Source: Oscillospiraceae bacterium
Lineage (GTDB): Bacteria; Bacillota; Clostridia; Oscillospirales; Acutalibacteraceae
Direction of reading: 5' to 3'
DNA: 64,000 nt
NCBI GenBank assembly: GCA_015065965.1
Contig: SVPH01000001.1
Location: forward strand, 62,001-126,000
The notes under the pieces were generated by a model. The model did no database searches. It was not told where the DNA came from and saw only the letters and a program-made list of their open reading frames with translations. How positions within the stretch are numbered: the stretch's first letter is position 1; each line of letters starts with the position of its first letter. Shown piece after piece: positions 58,167 through 64,000 of this stretch. A program made the translations under genes and the position numbers.

Positions 58167-59660
58167 TTAATTTAAGGGGAGTTGGAATATAAACTCGGTA
58201 TATACACCGTCTTCGCTCCTTGCCGCAACATGACCGCCGTGAAGTTCAACGATTGTTTTGACAAGGTACAGACCCATTCCTGCACCCTTGACATCAAAAC
58301 TTCTTGATTTATCAACTTTATAGAATCTTTCAAATATTTTGTCTATTTCTTCGCTTGGTATACCCTTGCCGCTGTTGCGGATTTTAACAATAACTTTTTC
58401 AGCATCGGATTTTGAACTGACTTCAATGTAGCCGCCTTCGGGCGTAAATTTAACCGCATTATCAACAAGATTATATACAACCTGATTTATCATGTCCTTA
58501 TCCGCAGTCAGATTGTTACTCTCAAAAGTATCAAGTCCGCGGATATCAATATGCTTACTGTCGATAATCTGTTCAAAACTGAGAAGAGTTCTGAATATCA
58601 TTTCGGAAATATCAAAGCGTACAGGTTTTAAATCAAGTTCGCCTGCCTCGATTTTGCTCATGTTGAGCATTCCCGTAACAAGCCTTGAAAGCCGCTTTAC
58701 TTCATCGGAAACAATTTTGAGATATTGCGTTTCTTTTTCGGGCTCGATTGTGCCGTCAAGTATGCCGTCGATGAAACCGCCGATTGTGGTCATGGGTGTT
58801 TTAAGTTCGTGCGAAACATTAGCAACAAAACTTCTGCGCGACATTTCAAGCGTTGCAAGTGCCTGCGCCATTGAGTTGAAAGCCTGAATAAGTTCATCGG
58901 TTTCATCCTGCCCAAGGAAACGCAGTTTACCGTGTTTTATATGAACTCTTGTTGAGAAATCTCCTGTTGCGTATTGTTTTGCTGCAGCAGACATTTCACG
59001 AAGCGGTCTTGTGAGCCTTAAAGAAACGAGGTATACCAGAATGAAAGCGATTACAAAGGCAAAGAGCGTTGCCATCATAAACACTCTCAGAATGCCTGCA
59101 ACATAAGGTGTAAGACCGTCAATAACAGATTGGGTTGAGAAAACAACTGCAACCGTCTGCCCTTTAACAACAACGGGCGAACTGACGACAAAGTGAACAT
59201 CGTTAAGAACTCCGCCGAGATTACCTGTTGTTGAATATGTGGCGGTCAGCGCTTTTTGCATAACGCTGTCAGGAATTTTATAGTTTTTGTGTATCATGCA
59301 GTTGCCTGTGTAAAGTGCGAGGTTTGACTGAAGAATTTCTTTACAGTAAACAACCTGTCCGCTTGGGTTTGTAATAAAAACATCAGCATCAATTGCGTTT
59401 GAAATCTGTAACAGAGTGTTGCAGATAACAATGACCGAGCCTCTGCCGCTTTCGTCAATATATTCGGATTCAAAAACCGCACTCGTATTTTGCGCAACAT
59501 TAATTGTGTTTTCGGTAAGAAGATCGGTTTTTTCATCCATCCAGAGTTGAGCAACAAAAAGCAAGAGAGCCCCGCCTAAAAAGACGAAGCTGGCAAGGAT
59601 AATTGAAATTGTAACAAGAAAATATCTGCGAAAATGACCGGATTTCTTTCTCTTACCCAT
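58167..59660 (-). CDS. Sensor histidine kinase
   Basis: The 497-residue two-TM kinase has helices at about 13-36 and 188-212 around an extracytoplasmic sensor domain of some 150 residues. A HAMP linker (213-270) follows, then a HisKA domain with phospho-acceptor His284 (SHELKTP). The HATPase domain has N (QVVYNLVDNAVKF), G1 (GKGIPSEEID), F (FERFYK) and G2 (GAGMGLYLV) boxes. The stimulus is unknown; envelope or secretion stress is inferred from the htrA neighbour. It starts 17 nt after the response regulator gene. Confidence 0.93.
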   Translation of the reverse strand: MGKRKKSGHFRRYFLVTISIILASFVFLGGALLLFVAQLWMDEKTDLLTENTINVAQNTSAVFESEYIDESGRGSVIVICNTLLQISNAIDADVFITNPSGQVVYCKEILQSNLALYTGNCMIHKNYKIPDSVMQKALTATYSTTGNLGGVLNDVHFVVSSPVVVKGQTVAVVFSTQSVIDGLTPYVAGILRVFMMATLFAFVIAFILVYLVSLRLTRPLREMSAAAKQYATGDFSTRVHIKHGKLRFLGQDETDELIQAFNSMAQALATLEMSRRSFVANVSHELKTPMTTIGGFIDGILDGTIEPEKETQYLKIVSDEVKRLSRLVTGMLNMSKIEAGELDLKPVRFDISEMIFRTLLSFEQIIDSKHIDIRGLDTFESNNLTADKDMINQVVYNLVDNAVKFTPEGGYIEVSSKSDAEKVIVKIRNSGKGIPSEEIDKIFERFYKVDKSRSFDVKGAGMGLYLVKTIVELHGGHVAARSEDGVYTEFIFQLPLN

Positions 59661-59677
59661 GCAAACACTCCTGAAAA

Positions 59678-60367
59678 TCAGTCTGTTGTTTCAAACTTGT
59701 AGCCAACGCTCCAAACTGTTTTGAGTTCCCATTTATCAGAAACTCCTTCAAGTTTTTCACGCAGACGCTTAACATGAACGTCAACTGTTCTTGAATCACC
59801 GTAGTAGTCAAAGCCCCAAACTTCGTCAAGGAGTTGGTCTCTGGTGAAAACACGGTTGGGGTTGCTCGCAAGGTGATAAATAAGTTCAAGTTCTTTGGGA
59901 GGTGTGTCAACTTTTTTGTTGTCAACACGGAGTTCGTAGTTTGTAAGGTTGATGGCAAGTTTATCGTAACGCACTTCTTTAATATCAGTCTGAGTGCTTG
60001 TTCCGCTTCTGCGAAGAACCGCTTTAACTCTTGCAACAACCTCTTTTGCATCAAAGGGTTTTACAACATAATCGTCTGCGCCCAGTTCAAAGCCGAGCAC
60101 CTTGTCAAAGGTTTCGCCTTTTGCGGTAAGCATGATTATGGGCTTGTCCGAAAACTTTCTGACCTCTCGGCATACCTGCCAACCGTCAAGCACGGGCAGC
60201 ATGATATCAAGAATCATGAGGTCGGGAGAAAGTTCCTGAAACATTTTAACGGCATCGCCGCCGTTGTGAGCAAGTGCAACTTCATAGCCGTCTTTTTCAA
60301 GATAAAGCCTGAGAAGTTCGCAAATATTATTATCGTCATCTACAACAAGTATTTTTTCTGTTGCCAT
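59678..60367 (-). CDS. OmpR/PhoB-family response regulator
   Basis: The 229-residue regulator has a receiver domain with acidic pocket D10-D12, phospho-acceptor Asp54 (LDIMLP), Thr81 and Lys103 (KPFDA). A winged-helix DNA-binding domain (about 130-227) ends WELKTVWSVGYKF. It pairs with the histidine kinase encoded 17 nt downstream. Start ATG follows AGGAGGGGAC. Its promoter at 60396-60423 drives the operon. Confidence 0.94.
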   Translation of the reverse strand: MATEKILVVDDDNNICELLRLYLEKDGYEVALAHNGGDAVKMFQELSPDLMILDIMLPVLDGWQVCREVRKFSDKPIIMLTAKGETFDKVLGFELGADDYVVKPFDAKEVVARVKAVLRRSGTSTQTDIKEVRYDKLAINLTNYELRVDNKKVDTPPKELELIYHLASNPNRVFTRDQLLDEVWGFDYYGDSRTVDVHVKRLREKLEGVSDKWELKTVWSVGYKFETTD

Positions 60368-60395
60368 ATTAGTCCCCTCCTGAATATAGTCTACA

Positions 60396-60423
60396 ATTAT
60401 AATTATACTCCGATTTTTAACAA
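60396..60423 (-). promoter_or_regulatory. Promoter of the two-component operon
   Basis: On the minus strand TTGTTA (60418-60423), 16 nt, TATAAT (60396-60401). A second TATAAT lies at 60402-60407. Confidence 0.6.
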
Positions 60424-60477
60424 TTTTATGAATTGCCGAATAATAATTTGTTACATTACAGCCGCAAAAATGAACAA

Positions 60478-61509
60478 TTATTTAACGGAGAATTTAAAAA
60501 CTGTGCATGATTTGAATTTTTCGCCTGCCTCAACGGTACACTGAGGGAATTCGGGCATGTTGGGTGTGTTGGGATAATACTGTGTTTCAAGGCAGAATCC
60601 TGCATGCTGAATGAGAGGTTTACCCTGCTTGCCGATGATTGTGCCGTCAAGGAAGTTGCCTGTATAAAGTTGAACGCCGCAAAGGTCGGTATAAACCTCA
60701 AGCATTCTGCCGCTTTCGGGGTCATATGCGACCGCTGCAGGACCGTCGCTGTCATTGAGGCAGAAGTTATGGTCGTAGCCCTTGCCTATGGCAATCTGCT
60801 CATCGTCAGCGCCGATGTCTTTGCCGATAGCCTTGAACTGTCTGAAATCAAAGGGTGTTCCCTCAACCTTGCGGATTTCGCCGGTGGGAATGCTGTTTCC
60901 GTCGATAGGAGTATAAGCATCTGCGTTTATCATCAGTTCATGTGCAAGAACATCGCCTTTGCCTGCAAGGTTAAAATATGCGTGGTTTGTCATGTTAATA
61001 ACAGTTTTTTTATCGCTGACAGCAAAGTAATTGATTTTGAGTGCATCATCCTCATGGAGAGTAAAGGTGACCTTAAAATCAACCTTGCCGGGGAAACCCA
61101 TTGCGCCGTCAGGGCTGGTATAACTCATCTCAATGCTGTTGTCGTCAATTATGATTGCGTTCCACACTGCATTTGAAAGTTCTGCACCGCCGTGAAGGCA
61201 TGTAATACCTTTTTCATTCTTTTCAACATTATATTCAATGCCGTCTATTGAGAATTTGCCGTTTGCAATGCGGTTTGCATATCTGCCGACGGTCATACCC
61301 TCATAATCGGAATGATTTTCATGCCCGTCAATGGAATCAAAACCTACAAGGACATCGGCAAAAACGCCGTTTTTGTCAGCAACATAAATGCTGTTTACCG
61401 TTGCACCGTATGTGAGAATATCAACGGCTGTTTCATTTGAGTTTTTTATTGTATAGCAGTCAACATTTCTGCCGTCTGCAGTTGCACCGAAACTGTTTTT
61501 TACTATCAT
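60478..61509 (-). CDS. galM: Aldose 1-epimerase (mutarotase)
   Basis: GalM interconverts alpha and beta anomers of hexoses, feeding the Leloir pathway. The 343-residue beta-sandwich protein has CLHGG (His106), catalytic His176 in NMTNHAYFNL and catalytic Glu308 in CLETQYYPN; the GRYANRIANG segment is also typical. No signal peptide is present, so it is cytoplasmic. It has its own promoter, whose -35 overlaps the stop of the upstream EFR1-type gene. No other Leloir gene adjoins it. Confidence 0.94.
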   Translation of the reverse strand: MIVKNSFGATADGRNVDCYTIKNSNETAVDILTYGATVNSIYVADKNGVFADVLVGFDSIDGHENHSDYEGMTVGRYANRIANGKFSIDGIEYNVEKNEKGITCLHGGAELSNAVWNAIIIDDNSIEMSYTSPDGAMGFPGKVDFKVTFTLHEDDALKINYFAVSDKKTVINMTNHAYFNLAGKGDVLAHELMINADAYTPIDGNSIPTGEIRKVEGTPFDFRQFKAIGKDIGADDEQIAIGKGYDHNFCLNDSDGPAAVAYDPESGRMLEVYTDLCGVQLYTGNFLDGTIIGKQGKPLIQHAGFCLETQYYPNTPNMPEFPQCTVEAGEKFKSCTVFKFSVK

Positions 61510-61538
61510 TATTAAACCCTCCGTAGTGTTATAATTAA

Positions 61539-61567
61539 ATTATACATTATTATTAATTAACCGTCAA
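61539..61567 (-). promoter_or_regulatory. galM promoter
   Basis: On the minus strand TTGACG (61562-61567), 17 nt, TATAAT (61539-61544). The -35 overlaps the last codons of the upstream gene. Confidence 0.75.
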
Positions 61568-62307
61568 CCAACGGTGTCTTCGTAATTGTATCTGCGTCTG
61601 TCGGCTGTGCCTTTGCCGAATTGAATTGCCGCTACAGGGCAGCGGTTAATACAGGCGGTGCAGTGCTGGCACTTTGAATTAATCCATACAGGCTTTCCGC
61701 CTTTTATTTCTATTGCATTATCGGGGCAGTTTTTTGCGCAAAGACCGCAGGATATGCATTTTTCGTCTGCGAAAAATTTCTTGGTTGTTCTGAACGGATT
61801 ATAAAGCATTGAAACAAAAGCACTTTTAATGCCGCCTTGAGTGCTGCCTTTCCTTGCGTTTTTACGGCTGAGAATATCGGCACAGACAGATTCGAGTTCT
61901 TTGTCTGCATGTCCAAGATACTTCTGAGCCTTTTCTTTTGTGCACGGGTCATAAAGGATAACATAGTTATCCGGCATTCTTAAAGAGTAACTGTAATCAA
62001 GATTTCTTGAAAGTTTTTTTGCAAGGAATTTATCGGCATTGCCTGTGTTTGCTCCGCAGGTAATAACGCAGAAAACATATTTGCCGAGAGAGTTTTTTAC
62101 CTCAGGCATTGATGCAAACTTTTTTATAATTTCAGGCAGACCCCAAAAGTAAACGGGAAAAACGAAACCTGTTATTTCATCGTGTTTTGAGCCGTAAATG
62201 CCGTTTTTTATGGCATCAACAATATTAACAGCAGAGTCATTTACACAATCGGCGATGGCTTTTGCTGCGTGCTTTGAATTGCCCGTGCCGGAAAAATAAT
62301 ATATCAT
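61564..62307 (-). CDS. EFR1-type flavodoxin-ferredoxin fusion protein
   Basis: The 247-residue protein has an N-terminal flavodoxin-like domain starting MIYYFSGTGNSKHAA (FMN-phosphate loop). Two C-terminal 4Fe-4S ferredoxin motifs follow, CISCGLCAKNCP and CQHCTACINRCP. This is the EFR1-family architecture common in anaerobic Firmicutes and thought to act as an electron carrier; the partner is unknown. ATG 62307 lies 6 nt after GGAGG, and the open frame upstream of it has no support. It is a monocistronic unit upstream of galM. Confidence 0.9.
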   Translation of the reverse strand: MIYYFSGTGNSKHAAKAIADCVNDSAVNIVDAIKNGIYGSKHDEITGFVFPVYFWGLPEIIKKFASMPEVKNSLGKYVFCVITCGANTGNADKFLAKKLSRNLDYSYSLRMPDNYVILYDPCTKEKAQKYLGHADKELESVCADILSRKNARKGSTQGGIKSAFVSMLYNPFRTTKKFFADEKCISCGLCAKNCPDNAIEIKGGKPVWINSKCQHCTACINRCPVAAIQFGKGTADRRRYNYEDTVG

Positions 62308-62400
62308 GATTACCCTCCGAAAAGATTTATATAAAAATTTTATCATTACTAAAATTTTTTGTCAATAAGTATTAACGCGCTTATTGTGGCATAATAAAAG

Positions 62401-62414
62401 TGAACCTCGGTTCA
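62401..62414 (+). promoter_or_regulatory. Inverted repeat upstream of the Q/N-rich microprotein
   Basis: TGAACC-tc-GGTTCA lies 27 nt before the ATG. It is an operator candidate. A possible forespore-type -10 CATAATA (62390-62396) precedes it, but the matching -35 is weak. Confidence 0.35.
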
Positions 62415-62440
62415 AACTTTTTAAAGGGAGATTTTCACGA

Positions 62441-62557
62441 ATGGAAAAGAATAACCAGCAGAACAACAACCAGCAGAATAATCAGCAGAACAATCAGCAG
62501 CAGAATAACCAGAACAACAAGAACCAGCAGAACAAGAAGAACAGAGAAAACTTCTAA
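62441..62557 (+). CDS. 38-residue Gln/Asn-rich microprotein
   Basis: ATG 62441 opens a 38-codon frame in which 29 residues are Asn (17) or Gln (12); the rest are mostly Lys, Glu and Arg, ending RENF. A GGGAG site lies 11 nt upstream (62425-62429), an inverted repeat further up, and a strong hairpin terminator directly after the stop. That makes a complete one-gene transcription unit. The near-random CAG/AAC/AAT order argues against a simple DNA triplet expansion. It is intrinsically disordered and could be a minor spore protein or a prion-like peptide, but I do not recognise a family. Confidence 0.6.
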   Translation: MEKNNQQNNNQQNNQQNNQQQNNQNNKNQQNKKNRENF

Positions 62558-62564
62558 AGAAACA

Positions 62565-62594
62565 GCGGTCACAAAAGTGACCGCCTTTCTTTTA
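62565..62594 (+). terminator. Terminator of the microprotein gene
   Basis: Perfect 8-bp stem GCGGTCAC-aaaa-GTGACCGC followed by CTTTCTTTTA. It meets the 3' end of the convergent DUF554 gene. Confidence 0.85.
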
Positions 62595-63317
62595 TGCTCT
62601 TATATAATCAATTAATATTAAAATGTAATGGTAGGCAACGGGTAAAATCAGTGCAGGAACCATATTAAGAGTTTTAAATTTCTTTTCAAGCAAAAAATTG
62701 AAACCGATTGCCATAATTATTGCATAGCCGACCATGCAAATCTGTTCAAGCAGTTCGCCTTGAAGTATTCCGCTGAGTGAGCCTGCAAGGAGAGAAATAC
62801 CGCCCTGATAAATCAGAATAGGGATAAATGTGAAAATAACACCGTATCCGAGGGTTGCGCCAAAGATAATTGCATTGACAAAGTCGAGCGCACTTTTAAC
62901 AAGGAGAACTGAACTGTCACCGGTCAGACCATCATTGATTGAGCCGACTATGGACATCGCACCTACACAAAAAAGCACTGTGCCGTTAATGAAACCTGAA
63001 GCAAAGCCGTCTGATTTAAATTTGTTTTCAATATTTACACAAAAACGGCTGAAGCGGTCATCAAGTTTAAGAAGTTCGCCAATCAAAGTGCCGAGAACGA
63101 GAAAAACAACCAACAGAAGTTCGCCGCTGCTTGAGAGTTTGCCGTTTTCCGATGAAAACATATTTGCAATTACTCCGTTTATGCCGATTATAAGCACTGC
63201 AAGACCGAGTGCTTTATTGATGCTTACGGTGTATGTTTCTTTTATTCCTTTTTTTAAAAGTAAACCGATTAATCCGCCGATTACAACAGCAACTGCATTG
63301 ACCAATGTTCCTGTCAT
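62592..63317 (-). CDS. DUF554 family membrane protein
   Basis: The 241-residue integral membrane protein begins MTGTLVNAVAVVIGGLIGLLLKKGI and includes GLAVLIIGINGV, FCVGAMSIVGSINDGLTGDSS and GVIFTFIPILIYQGGI. These are the hallmark segments of the DUF554 (YdfK/YqgA) family, with about seven helices. Its function is not established. The start follows GGAGGAA. Its promoter overlaps the end of feoB, so it may also be expressed by readthrough from that gene. Confidence 0.88.
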   Translation of the reverse strand: MTGTLVNAVAVVIGGLIGLLLKKGIKETYTVSINKALGLAVLIIGINGVIANMFSSENGKLSSSGELLLVVFLVLGTLIGELLKLDDRFSRFCVNIENKFKSDGFASGFINGTVLFCVGAMSIVGSINDGLTGDSSVLLVKSALDFVNAIIFGATLGYGVIFTFIPILIYQGGISLLAGSLSGILQGELLEQICMVGYAIIMAIGFNFLLEKKFKTLNMVPALILPVAYHYILILIDYIRA

Positions 63318-63360
63318 TGAAATTTCCTCCGTGGCAATTCCTCGAAATGTTTATTTGATA

Positions 63361-63389
63361 ATTTTAATACTTTACAATGCAAAAGTCAA
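63361..63389 (-). promoter_or_regulatory. DUF554 gene promoter
   Basis: On the minus strand TTGACT (63384-63389), 17 nt, TAAAAT (63361-63366). The -35 covers the feoB stop codon. Confidence 0.65.
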
Positions 63390-64000
63390 CAAAATCCCGT
63401 AACTCTTGCAATTTCTGCAACTATCATGCAGGCGATAATTCCCATTACAGTCGGTAGAAGAGCGGCAAGAACAGTAAGTTTAATGCTGCCGGTTTCTTTT
63501 TTTACCGTTATCAGTGAAGTTGAGCATGGCCAGTGCATAAGGCAAAAGAGAATAAAGCAGAGAGCGGTTGTTTTAGTCCAGCCGTTTTCGGTAAGGATGA
63601 GTCCGATATCGGCAGAAATTTCGGGCAGAGTGCCGAGTGATGAATATGCCATCAGCATAATGGGGATGACAATTTCGTTTGCGGGCAAACCTAATATAAA
63701 TGCGGTAAGAATTACTCCGTCAAGTCCCATCAGTCTTGCTAAAGGGTCAAGAAAATCGGCAATATGCTGCAGAACGGTTAAACCGTTTATATTTATATTT
63801 GAAGCAAGCCAGATTATCAGCCCTGCAGGTGCGGCGACCGCAACTGCTCTGCCAAGAACAAAAAGTGTTCTGTCAAATACAGAGCGCACAAGAGTTTTGA
63901 GAATCTGCGGCCTGCGGTAAGGAGGCATTTCAAGAGTAAATGCAGACGGCATACCTTTGAGAAATGTCAGTGAAAGAAATTTTGTTGCAGTAAAAGTAGC
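63386..64000 (-). CDS. feoB: Ferrous iron transporter FeoB, C-terminal part (truncated by window)
   Basis: The last 204 codons of a gene running off the right edge are visible. The segment has LKGMPSAFTLEMPPYRRPQ, the membrane-loop signature of FeoB, and GLDGVILTAFILGLPANEI, corresponding to the second Gate-type motif. Several hydrophobic helices follow, with HWPCS before the last of them. The N-terminal GTPase domain lies outside the window. It is expected to import Fe2+ under anaerobic conditions. Confidence 0.85.
   Translation of the reverse strand, partial: ATFTATKFLSLTFLKGMPSAFTLEMPPYRRPQILKTLVRSVFDRTLFVLGRAVAVAAPAGLIIWLASNININGLTVLQHIADFLDPLARLMGLDGVILTAFILGLPANEIVIPIMLMAYSSLGTLPEISADIGLILTENGWTKTTALCFILFCLMHWPCSTSLITVKKETGSIKLTVLAALLPTVMGIIACMIVAEIARVTGFC

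Noticed and set aside
59834-60544. 236-residue plus-strand frame over the response regulator
   Set aside because: It runs antisense to a textbook OmpR-type regulator and across its promoter, with no ribosome site or motif.
60604-61176. 190-residue plus-strand frame over galM
   Set aside because: It is antisense to a gene with intact catalytic His and Glu, and its composition is unlike a real protein.
62441-62557. Triplet-repeat expansion instead of a gene
   Set aside because: Codons alternate CAG, AAC and AAT irregularly, and the unit has a ribosome site and a terminator, so a small gene is more likely than a simple repeat. Low complexity keeps confidence moderate.

Overview
The window reads as a chromosomal segment of a low-to-moderate-GC, Gram-positive, spore-forming anaerobe of the class Clostridia. 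An Oscillospiraceae/Ruminococcaceae-like gut bacterium is the best guess. The reasons are the dgt-dnaG-rpoD order, Shine-Dalgarno sites of AGGAGG type, CIRCE-controlled groESL, spore germination and cortex genes, a sortase-anchored InlB-repeat protein, fermentative acetate kinase, and GTAGGGG-type dispersed repeats that I recall from this group. No rRNA or tRNA gene was seen, so genus cannot be assigned.

Layout. 1-3.6 kb: dgt (partial), dnaG, rpoD, then a 0.2-kb palindromic element. 3.65-5.74 kb (minus): a CBM9-like protein, a NahK-like sugar kinase and a small hypothetical. 5.8-8.3 kb: ackA divergent from tmcAL. 8.5-20.9 kb: transcription/translation block rpoB-rpoC, then rpsL-rpsG-fusA-tuf, with separate promoters for rpoB, rpsL and tuf. 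21.0-23.1 kb (minus): a DUF4886 hydrolase and an O-antigen-ligase-like membrane protein. 23.2-25.3 kb: CIRCE-groES-groEL. 25.5-37.2 kb: surface and uptake genes (triple-PPC exoprotein, metallophosphoesterase, GPH transporter, 2370-residue InlB-repeat adhesin). 37.2-41.2 kb: spore genes, with a SleC-like cortex-lytic enzyme split into two coupled genes and a SpoVAF-like protein. 41.2-48.5 kb: mtaB, a DacF-type carboxypeptidase, pgi, a small P-loop protein, yceD-rpmF, a CE15-like esterase and a short YitT protein. 48.5-50.9 kb (minus): an XRE-membrane fusion with two membrane partners. 51.0-54.9 kb (minus): a carbohydrate oxidoreductase operon including an isomerase-dehydrogenase fusion. 55.1-56.4 kb: secreted lipase. 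56.5-60.4 kb (minus): response regulator, histidine kinase and HtrA protease. 60.5-64 kb: galM, EFR1-type ferredoxin, a 38-residue Q/N-rich microprotein, a DUF554 protein and the end of feoB.

The genes fit a saccharolytic, sporulating anaerobe. Kinase, epimerase, isomerase and dehydrogenase genes feed sugars to glycolysis (pgi) and acetate (ackA). The most unusual items are the split SleC-like pair, the giant adhesin with a hydrophobic segment before its last repeat, the XRE-membrane regulator operon, the isomerase-dehydrogenase fusion, the Q/N-rich microprotein and the dispersed palindromic elements. Promoters are mostly TTGNNN-N17-TANNAT matches found by eye; no program was run. Similarities to named families rest on remembered sequences and motifs.
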